A stretch of DNA of 64,000 bases. It comes from UBA4615 sp044368415. Lineage in GTDB: Bacteria > Pseudomonadota > Gammaproteobacteria > Burkholderiales > Burkholderiaceae_E. The notes under the pieces were generated by a model. It saw only the letters and a list, made by a program, of their open reading frames with translations, was not told where the DNA came from and searched no databases. A program made the translations under genes and the position numbers. The DNA is taken from contig JBIPLJ010000011.1 of NCBI GenBank assembly GCA_044368415.1, positions 1 to 64,000 on the forward strand. Reading direction: 5' to 3'. Shown in pieces: positions 7,975 through 20,167 of the stretch (position 1 is its first letter; every line of letters starts with the position of its first letter).

Positions 7975-9135
7975 CTATTTGCCGCTGGGGATCTTGCCTT
8001 CGACACCCTTCACGAAGAAGTTGATGCCGCCCTTCCACGCATCGTCGCCGACCACGTCCTTCGCAAGCTGCTCCTTGCCGCTGCTGTCGACGATCGGCCC
8101 CTTGAAGACCGAGAACGAGCCGTCCTTCAGGCCCGCCTTGATCTTCTCGACTTCGGCCTTGACCTCGGCGGGCACGAACTCGGCGACCTTCGCGAAGTCG
8201 TTGATACCCTCCTTGGTACCCCACTTCGTGACCTCGGTCTTCCAGGTCTTGTTCAGGACGTCGTTGACCGTCTTCTCGTAGTACGGCGCCCACAGCACCA
8301 CACACGAGGCGAGGTGGGCCTTCGGCGCGAAGGCGCTCATGTCGCTGTCCCAGCCGAATGCGTACTTGCCGTTCTTCTCGGCGGTCTGCAGCACGGCGGT
8401 CGAGTCGGTGTTCTGCAGCAGCACGTCGGCACGCGCGTTGATCAGAGATTGCGCGGCCTCGCTCTCCTTCGGCGGATCGAACCAGGTGTTCACCCAGACC
8501 ACCTTGGTGGTGACCTTCGGGTTCACGCTCTGCGCGCCCAGCGTGTATGCGTTGATGTTGCGCAGCACTTCCGGGATCGGGAACGAGCCGACGAAGCCGA
8601 GCACATTGGTCTTGGTCATACGGCCGGCGACGACGCCCGCCATGTACGCGTCCTCGTAGAACCGGGCCTCGTACACGCGGAAGTTCTCGGCCGTCTTGTA
8701 GCCAGTGGCATGCTCGAATTTCACTTCGGGGAAGTCCTTGGCGACCTTCTCCATCGCATCCATGTAGCCGAAGCTGGTCGCGAAGATCACCGTGTTGCCC
8801 TGGGCCACCAAGTCGCGGATCACACGCTCGGCGTCCGGGCCTTCCGGCACTTTCTCGACGAAGGTGGTCTTGATCTTGTCGCCGAACTTCTCCTCGATCG
8901 CCTTGCGGCCGAGGTCGTGGGCGAATGTCCACCCGGCATCGCCGACCGGACCGACGTAGACGAAGCCGATCTTCAGCGGCTCAGGGGCGGGCGCGGGCGC
9001 TGCGACCGGCGCCGGCGCCGGTGCCGCGGCGGGCGCGGGCGCTTCCTTCTTGCCGCAGCCCGCGAGGGCGGCCGCGGCGATCACCGCCGACAAGGCGGCG
9101 TGTTTCATCAGTGAACGACGTGCGAGGTGCTTCAT
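7975..9135 (-). CDS. BMP-family ABC transporter substrate-binding lipoprotein
   Basis: The 386-residue protein has a lipoprotein signal peptide with lipobox LAGC (Cys27) and an Ala/Pro-rich linker. A Bmp/Med fold follows from about residue 53 (LKIGFVYVGPVGDAGWTFAHD) to the end. Proteins of this family (B. subtilis NupN, spirochaete PnrA) bind purine nucleosides. It should capture nucleosides or related purines for the permeases and ATPase encoded just upstream, from which it is separated by 85 bp. It is the intact relative of the frameshifted gene at 4545-5737. Confidence 0.93.
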   Translation of the reverse strand: MKHLARRSLMKHAALSAVIAAAALAGCGKKEAPAPAAAPAPAPVAAPAPAPEPLKIGFVYVGPVGDAGWTFAHDLGRKAIEEKFGDKIKTTFVEKVPEGPDAERVIRDLVAQGNTVIFATSFGYMDAMEKVAKDFPEVKFEHATGYKTAENFRVYEARFYEDAYMAGVVAGRMTKTNVLGFVGSFPIPEVLRNINAYTLGAQSVNPKVTTKVVWVNTWFDPPKESEAAQSLINARADVLLQNTDSTAVLQTAEKNGKYAFGWDSDMSAFAPKAHLASCVVLWAPYYEKTVNDVLNKTWKTEVTKWGTKEGINDFAKVAEFVPAEVKAEVEKIKAGLKDGSFSVFKGPIVDSSGKEQLAKDVVGDDAWKGGINFFVKGVEGKIPSGK

Positions 9136-9220
9136 CCTGGCTCCTGGTGGATTCTCGTCGGATGGGGACTTGGGGTGACGAGGAACAGAAAACGGAACGA
9201 CGAAGGAGACCGTCCGGGGC

Positions 9221-10141
9221 TCAGTGCCCAGGATGGAAGGGCTTGCCCAGCGACGCGGGCATGTTGACCCGGATCCAGGTCGGATTCCGGGAGATCAGCA
9301 TGAGCACCACGATCGTCGCAAGGTAGGGCAGCATCGACATGAACTGGCTGGGGAACTGCACGCCCTGCCCCTGCAGGTGGAGTTGGAGCATCGTGACGCC
9401 GCCGAACAGGTAAGCACCGAGCAAGACGCGTGCCGGGCGCCAGGTCGCGAAGGTGGTGAGCGCCAGCGCGATCCAGCCGCGACCGGCCACCATGCCCTCG
9501 ACCCAGAGCGGCGCATAGACCACCGACAGGTACGCGCCGGACACGCCGCACAGCGCGCCGCCGGTCATGACCGCCGCAAGCCGCAGCGGGCGCACCGGAT
9601 AGCCGAGCGCATGCGCCGACTCGGGCGACTCGCCGACCGCGCGCAGCACCAGCCCGGTGCGGGTGCGGTAGAGCACCCACGCGGTGAACGCGGTCACGAG
9701 GATCGTCAGGTAGACCATCGGATGCTGGCGGAACAGCGCCACACCGAGCAGCGGCAGCTCGGCCAGCCAGGGCAGCTCGAACGAGGTCCGCTCGGACAGC
9801 TTCTTGCCCACGTAGCCGATGCCGACGAAGGCGGAGAAGCCCGCGCCGAACAGCGACAGCGCCAGGCCCGTGGCGTACTGGTTGGTGTTCATCCAGATCA
9901 CCAGCACGCCGAACACCGCACCCGACAGCGCACCGGCCACGGCGCCCGCGGCGAAGGCTAGCGTGTCGCTGCCGGTGTGGAACGCGACCGCGAAGCCGGC
10001 GACCGCGGCGATCAGCATCATGCCCTCGGCGCCGAGGTTCAGCACGCCCGCCCGCTCGTTGATCAGCAGCCCCAGGCCGGCGATGGCCAGGGGCGTGCCG
10101 GCAGACAGCGTGGCCGCGATCAGGAGCGCGATCTCGTTCAA
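9221..10141 (-). CDS. Nucleoside-type ABC transporter permease (NupQ-like)
   Basis: A 306-residue inner-membrane permease of the BPD_transp_2 (branched-chain/ribose) family. It is rich in hydrophobic segments and carries the family motif INERAGVLNLGAEGMMLIAA near the N-terminus. I place the start at the TTG at 10141, whose TTGA overlaps the stop of the upstream permease; translational coupling is expected. With the second permease and the double ATPase it forms the membrane part of a BMP-dependent nucleoside importer like NupNOPQ. The gene order ATPase-permease-permease-BMP supports this. Confidence 0.9.
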   Translation of the reverse strand: MNEIALLIAATLSAGTPLAIAGLGLLINERAGVLNLGAEGMMLIAAVAGFAVAFHTGSDTLAFAAGAVAGALSGAVFGVLVIWMNTNQYATGLALSLFGAGFSAFVGIGYVGKKLSERTSFELPWLAELPLLGVALFRQHPMVYLTILVTAFTAWVLYRTRTGLVLRAVGESPESAHALGYPVRPLRLAAVMTGGALCGVSGAYLSVVYAPLWVEGMVAGRGWIALALTTFATWRPARVLLGAYLFGGVTMLQLHLQGQGVQFPSQFMSMLPYLATIVVLMLISRNPTWIRVNMPASLGKPFHPGH

Positions 10142-11232
10142 GCCGTCGCCCCTCGGGCGCGCGTCGGGCCGCACCACCTGAACCGGTAGGTGATCAGCGT
10201 GTCGCAGGCGAGCAGCGAGAACAGCAGCACCCCCTGGAAGACGCCGGTGAGCGCCGACGGCAGGCCGATCCGCGACTGCGACAGCTCGCCGCCGATGAGG
10301 AACATCGACAGCAGCACGCTGCCGAGCACGCAGCCCACCGGATGCAGCCGCCCGACGAAGGCGACGATGATCGCGGTGAAGCCGTAGCCGGTCGACAGGT
10401 GCGGCGTGAGCTGTCCGGCGGGCCCCACCGCCTCGAAGGCGCCGGCCACCCCGGCCAGGCCACCCGACACCAGCAGCGCCGTCCACAGCGCGCGCCGCGA
10501 CGAGAACCCGGCATAGCGCGCCGCAGCCGGGGCGAGCCCGCCGACCTGCAGCTGGTAGCCGCGAAAGGTGCGGAACATGAACACCCACATGACGGCCGCC
10601 GCGAGCAGCGCGACGGCGAGGCCCCAGTGCGCCCGCAGTCCGGTGACGATGCGAGGCAGCGTGGTGCCGGACGCGAAGCTCATGGTCTGCGGGAAGTTGA
10701 ACCCCTTAGGATCCTTCCAGGGCCCGAACACGAGGTACGACAGCAGCAGGTTGGCGACGTAGACCAGCATCAGGCTGACCAGGATCTCGCTGGCGTTGAA
10801 CCGGTCGCGCAGCATCGCGACGATGCCCGCCCAGACCATGCCGCCCAGGGCGCCTGCGACGATCACCAGCGGGAAGAAGGCCCAGCGCTCGATCGCAATC
10901 TGGTTGGCGGTGAAGAGCAGCGCGAGCCCGCCGCCGGTGATCGCGCCGAGCAGGAACTGCCCCTCGGCGCCGATGTTCCAGACGTTGGAGCGGAAGCACA
11001 CCGCGAGGCCGAGCGCGCACAGGATCAGCGGCGTGGACTTGAGCGCCACCTCGCTGACGCCGCGCGCCCCGTTGAGCGGCTCGTAGAGAAACATCCGCAG
11101 CCCCTGCACCGGGTCGCGGCCGAGCGCGGCGAAGAGCGCCGCCGCGACCACCACGGTGATTGCGAGCGCGATCAGCGGCGAGAGCCAGGCAAGCGCCCGC
11201 GAGGGCTCGGGGCGGGCCTCGAGCGCGATCAC
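10138..11232 (-). CDS. Nucleoside-type ABC transporter permease (NupP-like)
   Basis: A 364-residue BPD_transp_2 permease with about ten hydrophobic segments. The conserved motif FRSNVWNIGAEGQFLLGAI lies near residue 80. The GTG start at 11232 overlaps the ATPase stop by four bases (GTGA), and its own stop overlaps the next permease start. It is larger than its partner, as in other NupP/NupQ pairs. It imports a nucleoside-like substrate; which one cannot be told from sequence. Confidence 0.9.
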   Translation of the reverse strand: MIALEARPEPSRALAWLSPLIALAITVVVAAALFAALGRDPVQGLRMFLYEPLNGARGVSEVALKSTPLILCALGLAVCFRSNVWNIGAEGQFLLGAITGGGLALLFTANQIAIERWAFFPLVIVAGALGGMVWAGIVAMLRDRFNASEILVSLMLVYVANLLLSYLVFGPWKDPKGFNFPQTMSFASGTTLPRIVTGLRAHWGLAVALLAAAVMWVFMFRTFRGYQLQVGGLAPAAARYAGFSSRRALWTALLVSGGLAGVAGAFEAVGPAGQLTPHLSTGYGFTAIIVAFVGRLHPVGCVLGSVLLSMFLIGGELSQSRIGLPSALTGVFQGVLLFSLLACDTLITYRFRWCGPTRARGATA

Positions 11233-12761
11233 GCGGCAGGCGCCTCGGCGGGCGCGGGCGCCACCGCGCCCGGCCACAGCCCGCTCATCCATTCGCCGAT
11301 CTGCCCGACGCTCGCGTCGGCGCGTGCGATCGACGGCGACATCCGCCCGCGGGCGATCACCATCAGCTGGTCTGACAGCTCGAAGAGCTCGTCGAGCTCC
11401 TCGGACACCACCAGCACCGCGCAGCCCGCGTCGCGCAACGACAGCAGCGCTGCGCGGATCTGGGCGGCGGCGCCGACGTCCACGCCCCAGGTGGGCTGCG
11501 CGACGATCAGCACCTTCGGGTTTGCATCGATCTCGCGGCCCATGATGAACTTCTGCAGGTTGCCGCCGGACAGGCTGCGGGCCAGCGACTGCGGACCGCC
11601 CGCCTTCACGCTGAAGCGCCCGATGATCGAGCCGGCCTGCGCGGCGAGCGGCGCACGCGCGATCCAGCCCCCCGCGCGCAGCGACTCGCGCCGGGTGAGC
11701 AGCAGGTTGGCCGCGAGCGACAGCGTCGGTACGGCGCCGCGCCCGAGCCGCTCTTCGGGTACGAAGTGCAGGCCGAGGTCGCGGCGGCGGCCCGGCGTGG
11801 CGCGGCCGACCTGTTTGCCAAGCAGCTCGATCACCGCGGCGGGGGCGCGCGGATCCTCGCCCGACAGCGCCGCGAGCAGTTCCTGCTGGCCGTTGCCCGA
11901 GACGCCTGCGATGCCCAGCACCTCGCCCGCGCGCAGCTGGAGCGAGATCTCGGCGAGGTCCACGCCGAAAGGCGAGAGCCTGGGCAGCGACAGCCCGCGC
12001 ACCGCGAGCGCCACCGCGCCGAGGCGCGACGGCCGATGCTGCAGCGGCGGCGGCTCGGCGCCGATCATCAGCCGCGACAGTGAAGCGTTGGTCTCCTGGC
12101 GCGGGTCGACCACGCCGGTGACCTTGCCCCCGCGCATCACGGTGCAGGCGCTGCACAGCGCGCGGATCTCGTCGAGCTTGTGGCTGATGTACAGGATCGA
12201 GCAGCCCGTGCCCGCGAGCTGGCGCAGGGTCACGAAGAGCCGCTCGACCGCCTGCGGCGTCAGCACCGAGGTCGGCTCGTCGAGGATCAGCAGCCGCGGG
12301 TCGGTGAGCAGCGCTCGCACGATCTCCACGCGCTGGCGCTCGCCGACCGACAGCGTGTCCACCGGGCGCTCGGGGTCGAGCTCGAGCCCATACTCGCCGG
12401 CCTTCGCGCGGATCCGCGCGGCGACCTGGGCGAGCGACAGCGAACGGTCCAGGCCGAGCCACACGTTCTCGGCGACAGTGACCGTCTCGAACAGGCTGAA
12501 GTGCTGGAACACCATGCTGACGCCGAGCCGGCGCGCCTCCTGGGGAGTACGCACGACGACCGGCGCGCCATCGAAGCGGATCTCGCCGGCATCGGGCCGC
12601 ACCGCGCCATAGATGACCTTCATCAGCGTCGACTTACCCGCGCCGTTCTCGCCGAGCACCGCATGGATCTCGCCCGGCGCGACGCGCAGCGACACGCTGT
12701 CGTTGGCGACGACTGAGGGATAGCGCTTGGTGATGCCCGAGAGTGCGAGGCGGTCGGTCAT
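11229..12761 (-). CDS. Nucleoside-type ABC transporter ATP-binding protein (double ATPase)
   Basis: The 510-residue protein has two ABC domains in tandem, as in RbsA/NupO. The first has Walker A GENGAGKST near residue 38, signature LSVGERQRVEI and Walker B LLILDEPTSVL. The second has a degenerate P-loop (GVSGNGQQE near residue 290), signature LSGGNLQKFIMGRE and no canonical Walker B DEP, where AQPTWGVD is found. This asymmetry is usual for the family. The ATG at 12761 overlaps the xdhC stop (ATGA), linking transport to xanthine dehydrogenase in one transcript. Confidence 0.93.
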   Translation of the reverse strand: MTDRLALSGITKRYPSVVANDSVSLRVAPGEIHAVLGENGAGKSTLMKVIYGAVRPDAGEIRFDGAPVVVRTPQEARRLGVSMVFQHFSLFETVTVAENVWLGLDRSLSLAQVAARIRAKAGEYGLELDPERPVDTLSVGERQRVEIVRALLTDPRLLILDEPTSVLTPQAVERLFVTLRQLAGTGCSILYISHKLDEIRALCSACTVMRGGKVTGVVDPRQETNASLSRLMIGAEPPPLQHRPSRLGAVALAVRGLSLPRLSPFGVDLAEISLQLRAGEVLGIAGVSGNGQQELLAALSGEDPRAPAAVIELLGKQVGRATPGRRRDLGLHFVPEERLGRGAVPTLSLAANLLLTRRESLRAGGWIARAPLAAQAGSIIGRFSVKAGGPQSLARSLSGGNLQKFIMGREIDANPKVLIVAQPTWGVDVGAAAQIRAALLSLRDAGCAVLVVSEELDELFELSDQLMVIARGRMSPSIARADASVGQIGEWMSGLWPGAVAPAPAEAPAA

Positions 12762-13804
12762 CGACCGGCTCCGGCGACGGGGGCGGCCGGAGCGGCCGAG
12801 TCGCCCTGAGCGGCCGGAGCGACAGGCGCGCCCGCGGGCACGGCCGCACGCCGGCGCTCCCAGAGCTCGAAGCCGACCGCCACCGCGATCGCGCCCGGAT
12901 GGCGGTCCAGGCCGTGGCGCCCACCGGTGCCGCGTGGCGTGGCGCCGATCGGGCACTGCAAACGCGCGAGCGCGTCTGTGCCGACACCGCGGCGCGCCAG
13001 GCGGGCACGGAAGCTCGCTGCCTTGGTCTCGGACCCGATCAGGCCGACCTGACTCAGGTCCTTGCGCGCCAGCAGCGCCAGGCATAGTGCGAAGTCCAGC
13101 CCGTGGCTGTGGGTCATCACCAGCACGTCGGCGCCGGACGGGATCCCGGTAACCTCGTGGGCCGGCGAGTCGGACTCGAGCACCGAGACGTTCGCAGGCA
13201 GCGCGGCGGGGAAGCGGTTCTCGCGCGGATCCACCCAGGTGACACACAGCGGCAGCGTCGCGAGCACGCGGACCACCGCCTCGCCGACGTGGCCTGCGCC
13301 GAACACCCAGACGTTCCAGGGCGCGCCGTCGACCCGCGAGATCCATCGCGGCGTCGAACCGGCCGCGCATCGCGGCTCGTCCGCCGGCCGCGCGTGTGAG
13401 GCGACGGTGTGCGGCGCGCCCTCGAGCCCGGGTCGGGTGTCGAGCCACACCGTGCCCGCCTCGCGGTCCAGGGGGCGCAGCGCCTCGACCCAGTCGCTCT
13501 CGCGCGCATCGATTCGGCGCAGGGACAGCTCGACCGCGCCCCCGCAGCACTGCCCGAGCGCCGCGCCCAGCACGAAGTCGGCCCCCGCCACGCGCTCGCC
13601 CGAGGCGAGCATGCGGTGCGCCTGCGCGACCGCCTCGAGCTCGAGGTGGCCGCCGCCGATCGTGCCTTCCTCGAGCCGGGCATGGACCAGCATCGAGGCG
13701 CCCGGCTCGCGCGGCGCCGAGCCCCGCACGGCCTCGACGCGGACCCAGATCGCGGGCGCATTGGCGCGGGCGATCTCGAGCAGGCGGGATGCGGGAATGG
13801 ACAT
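12758..13804 (-). CDS. xdhC: Xanthine dehydrogenase accessory protein XdhC
   Basis: A 348-residue XdhC/CoxI-family protein, needed for sulfuration and insertion of the molybdenum cofactor into xanthine dehydrogenase. The N-terminal XdhC domain has GSAPREPGASMLV near residue 29 and GGGHLELEA. A C-terminal Rossmann domain begins with VFGAGHVGEAVV near residue 175. The C-terminal tail is an Ala/Pro-rich low-complexity extension. The gene follows xdhB after 25 bp and overlaps the transporter ATPase gene. Confidence 0.93.
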   Translation of the reverse strand: MSIPASRLLEIARANAPAIWVRVEAVRGSAPREPGASMLVHARLEEGTIGGGHLELEAVAQAHRMLASGERVAGADFVLGAALGQCCGGAVELSLRRIDARESDWVEALRPLDREAGTVWLDTRPGLEGAPHTVASHARPADEPRCAAGSTPRWISRVDGAPWNVWVFGAGHVGEAVVRVLATLPLCVTWVDPRENRFPAALPANVSVLESDSPAHEVTGIPSGADVLVMTHSHGLDFALCLALLARKDLSQVGLIGSETKAASFRARLARRGVGTDALARLQCPIGATPRGTGGRHGLDRHPGAIAVAVGFELWERRRAAVPAGAPVAPAAQGDSAAPAAPVAGAGR

Positions 13805-13829
13805 GGCCGGGGTCAGCGCAGGCAACCAA

Positions 13830-16138
<2,309 letters not shown>

Positions 16139-16142
<4 letters not shown>

Positions 16143-17635
16143 GACCGGTGCACCCGGACGAGCGCCTCGAGCGCGGGGTCATCAACCCCGACCGGGCCGC
16201 CGCCGTACCAGGCATGCCAGGCCCGCTCGAGCAAGCCCGCGGCCGCGGCCAGCCGATACGCGCGGCTCGCGCGCATGTCGTCGAGCGGTGAGAAGTCGGC
16301 GGCGAGCGCACCACCGGCTCGAGCGAAGGTCTCGAGGACGGGCGCGGCACCCTCGAGCACCGCCTCGGCCGTCGGCGCGCGTCGCACGACGCCGGCCATG
16401 CCGCCCAGCGCAATCCGCACCCCGACGAGCGCGCCCTGTACGACCTCGCACGACAGGGCCAGGCTGACCGCCGAGATGTCCTGCTCGAAGCGCTTGGACA
16501 GCTTGGAGGCGATCACGCGCTGGCCGGGTCGGCGGCGCGGAATCCGCACGCGCTCGATCCATTCGCCGGGCTCGCGGTCCTGGATGCGGTAGTCGCGGTA
16601 GAGCGCCTCCAGCGCCAGCTCGCGTATCACCGGGCCAGCGTCGCCGGCGCGCCGCAGCACGACGCGCGCGCCGAGCGCGATCAGCACCGGGGCGGCGTCG
16701 CCGATCGGCGAGCCGTTGGCGAGGTTGCCGACCAGGGTGCCGGAGGCGCGGATGGCAGGCGAGGCGAAACGCGACCAGTAGCGGTCGAGTTCGGGATGGT
16801 CGGCGCGAAGCAACGCGAAGGCGTCGGCGAGCGAGACGGCCGCGCCGATCTCGAAGCCCGACGCCGTCGCCTCGTGCACCTGCAACGCGCCGACCGCACC
16901 GAGCCGGATCCAGCGGCGCGGCTCGCGCAGCTGCTTGGTCACCCACAGGCCGATGTCGGTGCCGCCGGCCAGCAGCCAGGCGTCAGGGGTCTCGGCGAGC
17001 AGGGCATCCACCGCCTCGGGCGTCTGCGGCGACACCCACTCGACCCCACCCGCCGCGAACGCGAGCGGTGCAGCCTCGGGCGCGGGCAGCACCTTCACCC
17101 AGGCCGGCAAGCCCGCAGCCGGGCCGCCCGGCCCACCCGGGTGCAGCGTATCGGACGCCTCGCGCAGCGCGGCGACGATCGGCCGATAGCCGGTGCACCG
17201 GCAGAGGTTGCCCGCCAGCGCCTCGCAGGCCTGCGCGTGATCGGCGACCGGGCCCACGGCCAGCCGCGCCGCCATCGCGATCACGAAGCCGGGCGTGCAG
17301 AACCCGCACTGCGAGCCGTGGCAGGCGATCATCGCCCGCTGTACCGGATGGGTTCCGCCCAGACCCTCGACCGTCAATACGCCCAGCCCGTCGACGCTGG
17401 CCAGCGGCCGGATGCAGGCGTTACACGGCTCGGTGCGCAGCGTGCCCTGCGCATCTCGATGGGCTAGCACGACGGTGCAGGCGCCGCAGTCGCCCTCGGC
17501 GCAGCCTTCCTTGGTGCCGGTGGCGCGCGCACGGGTGCGCAGCCAGTCGAGCAGCATCATCGAGGGCGGCGCGTCGTCGACGGCAACCGGCGTGCCGTCG
17601 ACGACGAACCGGATCGGGCGCTGGGCAGGGATCAT
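16139..17635 (-). CDS. xdhA: Xanthine dehydrogenase, FAD and [2Fe-2S] subunit
   Basis: The 498-residue protein carries two [2Fe-2S] clusters and FAD and passes electrons from XdhB to NAD. The plant-type cluster is GTKEGCAEGDCGAC (Cys45, 50 and 53) plus CNAC. The second cluster is CGFCTPGF and CRCTGYRPI. The FAD domain follows (LLAGGTDIGLW near residue 215, GNLANGSPIGDA) with the CO-dehydrogenase flavoprotein C-terminal domain. It is the first gene of the xdhABC-transporter transcript. A sigma-54-like promoter lies 75 bp upstream. Confidence 0.96.
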
Positions 17636-17709
17636 CGGGTGACGCGGCTCGGCTGGCTGGGCGGCGAAGAAGTCGGGACAGGCGGCATGCGCTCGCCCGC
17701 CCCCACTCT

Positions 17710-17725
17710 AGCAAGGCCCGTACCG
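17710..17725 (-). promoter_or_regulatory. Candidate sigma-54 promoter of xdhA operon
   Basis: On the minus strand the sequence is CGGTACGGGCCTTGCT. It has GG at -24, GC at -12, exactly ten bases between them, and TTGCT at -12; it differs from TGGCACGNNNNTTGCW at two positions. The predicted transcript start is about 64 bp before the xdhA ATG. A palindrome GGGTG-GCGG-CACCC at 17805-17818, about 80 bp further upstream, could be an activator site. This is inference from pattern only. Confidence 0.5.
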
Positions 17726-17878
17726 GACGGCCACGGCGCCCCTCGGCGGGGCATCCGGGGCGGGTGCGCCAACTGTCGGGAAAGCCGCCGCTTCTCGCTG
17801 CACCGGGTGGCGGCACCCGCGCCTATGCTCGGCGCAACCCGTCCAGACCCGGCGGCGCACTGCGCACCGGGCCTACTG

Positions 17879-20059
17879 ATGCCCCGCGCCACCGAGTCCG
17901 AGCGTCCCCTCGAATTGCCGCCGACCCGCACGCCCGCGTCGGACGAGCGGCTGCGCGATGTCGCCCGCGAGCTCCCGGCCTTCCTGATCGAGCTGCGGCA
18001 TGCCGTCGGGGGCGAGACCCGGTTCGGCTACATCGGCGAGGGGATTAGCGCGGTGCTCCCGATCGAGGCCGACGAGGCGATGGCCGATCCGGCGCGCCTG
18101 CTGTCGATGATCCACCCCGAGGACCTCGACCGGCTGCGCGCGGCGATGGCCCGCGCCGCACCCGAGCGGGCCCCGCTGCACGACGAGTTCCGGGTCTGCC
18201 CGGGACCGGACCGCGTGGTGTGGCTGGCGCTCCATGCCCGCTGCACGGCGCAGGCCGACGGCGCGCAGCTCTGGCACGGTTGGCTCGCCGACGTCACAGA
18301 GCGCCGCCTCGCCCAGGCCGCGCTCGCCGACGGCGAACTGCGCCATCGCAAGCTGTTCGACGCGAACCCCATCCCGATGTGGGTGCACGACCGCTTGAGC
18401 CTGCGCTTCCTCACGGTCAACGACGCGGCGGTCGCACGGTACGGCTGGTCGCGCGCGGAATTCCTGTCGATGACACTGGTCGACATGCGCCATCCCGGCC
18501 CGGACGGCAGCGAAGCGGGCGGTGCGCCGCCGCAGGACGGCGGCGTGCGCCCCGCGACCGCGCACCACCGGCTGCGCGACGGCAGTCTCATCGAGGTGGA
18601 GCTGAGCTCGCAACCCCTCACCTGGGGCGGGCGCCCCGCGCGTATGGTCATGGCGCTCGACATGACCGCCCGGCGGCGTGCCGAGGCCGAGATCCAGCGC
18701 CTCGCGTACTACGACACGCTGACCCACCTGCCGAACCGGCGCCTGCTGACCGACCGCCTGCGCCAGGCGGTGGCCGCGGTGGCGCGCAGCGGGCGACACG
18801 GTGCGGTGCTGTGCATCGACCTCGACGACTTCAAGCGCGTCAACGACACCCGCGGTCATCCGACCGGCGACGAGGTGCTGCTGCAGGCGGCGGCACGCAT
18901 CCGCGCCTGCGTGCGCACCGAGGACACCGTCGCCCGGCTCGGCGGCGACGAGTTCGTCGTCGTTCTCGAACGGCTCGACGCCGATGCACGGCACGCCGCG
19001 GCCCAGGCCGACGAGGCCGCGCAGCGCCTGATGAGCACGCTCGCCGCGCCGTTCGACATCACGGACATGCGCTTCCACAGCTCGGCCTCGATCGGGGTCG
19101 CGATGTTCGGCAGCGGCGAGATCAGCGGCGAGGACGTACTGATGCACGCCGACTCGGCGATGTACCGCGCCAAGGCGGCCGGCCGAGGCACCGTGCGCTT
19201 CTACGACCCGGCGATGCAGGTCGCCATGCAGACCCGCGCAGCACTCGAGACCGACCTGCGCCGTGCGCTGTCCGAGGGCCAGCTGCGGCTCGCCTACCAG
19301 GCGCAGGTCGAGGCCAGCGGCCGCATCGTCGGTGCCGAGGTGCTGCTGCGCTGGCAGCATCCGGTGCGCGGCCCGATCCCTCCAATGGACTTCATCCCGA
19401 TGGCCGAGGAGACCGGCCTGATCGTGCCGATCGGCCAGTGGGTGCTCGAGACCGCCTGCATGCAGCTCGCCGGCTGGGCGCGCGCGCCGCAGACACGCGC
19501 GCTGCGGCTGTCGGTGAACGTGAGTGCGCGCCAATTCCGCCAACCCGACTTCGTCCAGCGCGTCGAGCGCACGCTCTCGGATTCAGGCGCCGATCCTGCA
19601 CGGCTGCGCCTCGAGCTGACCGAGAGCCTGCTGCTCGACAACATCAACGACGGCATCACCAAAATGCAGTCGCTGCAGGCGATCGGGGTGGGGTTCTCGC
19701 TCGACGACTTCGGCACCGGTTACTCGTCGCTGTCGTACCTCAAGCGGCTGCCGCTCGAGGAGCTCAAGATCGACCGCTCCTTCATCCGCGACATCGCCAC
19801 CGACCCGAGCGACGCGGTGATCGTGCAAACGATCATCGGCATGGCCCGCAATCTCGGGCTGACGGTGATCGCGGAGGGCGTCGAGACCGCCGAGCAGCTG
19901 GCCTTCCTCGACAGGCACGGCTGCGGCGCCTACCAGGGCTGGTACTTCGGCCGCCCGGTGTCCCTCCCCGACTTCGAAGCCTCGCTGCTCCAGGCCGCGC
20001 CCCGGTACGAGGCCGTGCGGGCCGCGGCCGTCCGGACCGGGCCGCTCCCCGAGGCCTGA
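17879..20059 (+). CDS. PAS-GGDEF-EAL cyclic-di-GMP protein
   Basis: A 726-residue signalling protein. Two PAS-like sensory regions lie at about 30-150 and 150-270 (HRKLFDANPIPMWVHD). The diguanylate cyclase domain has an intact active site LGGDEFVVV near residue 354. The phosphodiesterase domain reads EVLLRWQHP in place of EALLRW near residue 485, with later motifs DDFGTGYSSLSYL and ViAEGVET preserved. Both enzymatic activities are possible. There is no transmembrane segment. The ATG at 17879 was preferred over an in-frame start at 17639, which would leave no room for a promoter between it and divergent xdhA. Confidence 0.9.
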   Translation: MPRATESERPLELPPTRTPASDERLRDVARELPAFLIELRHAVGGETRFGYIGEGISAVLPIEADEAMADPARLLSMIHPEDLDRLRAAMARAAPERAPLHDEFRVCPGPDRVVWLALHARCTAQADGAQLWHGWLADVTERRLAQAALADGELRHRKLFDANPIPMWVHDRLSLRFLTVNDAAVARYGWSRAEFLSMTLVDMRHPGPDGSEAGGAPPQDGGVRPATAHHRLRDGSLIEVELSSQPLTWGGRPARMVMALDMTARRRAEAEIQRLAYYDTLTHLPNRRLLTDRLRQAVAAVARSGRHGAVLCIDLDDFKRVNDTRGHPTGDEVLLQAAARIRACVRTEDTVARLGGDEFVVVLERLDADARHAAAQADEAAQRLMSTLAAPFDITDMRFHSSASIGVAMFGSGEISGEDVLMHADSAMYRAKAAGRGTVRFYDPAMQVAMQTRAALETDLRRALSEGQLRLAYQAQVEASGRIVGAEVLLRWQHPVRGPIPPMDFIPMAEETGLIVPIGQWVLETACMQLAGWARAPQTRALRLSVNVSARQFRQPDFVQRVERTLSDSGADPARLRLELTESLLLDNINDGITKMQSLQAIGVGFSLDDFGTGYSSLSYLKRLPLEELKIDRSFIRDIATDPSDAVIVQTIIGMARNLGLTVIAEGVETAEQLAFLDRHGCGAYQGWYFGRPVSLPDFEASLLQAAPRYEAVRAAAVRTGPLPEA

Positions 20060-20167
20060 AGCGCCAAGGCACGAGCCCGCAGTCCCGATCCTCGGAACCG
20101 CGCGCCGACGCAGGCGCGGCGCTGTGATAGCGTCGTTCTCCCCTTGATCCCGCCCGGAGTCGTCGCG

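Noticed and set aside
11229..13829. Single 866-codon open frame covering the ABC ATPase and the region of xdhC
   Set aside because: The part upstream of the ATPase ATG at 12761 has no domain; the in-phase extension is a GC-driven antiparallel frame over xdhC, which reads in another frame with clear motifs.
17639..17878. N-terminal extension of the GGDEF/EAL protein
   Set aside because: It would start 4 bp from divergent xdhA, has low-complexity composition, and leaves no promoter space.
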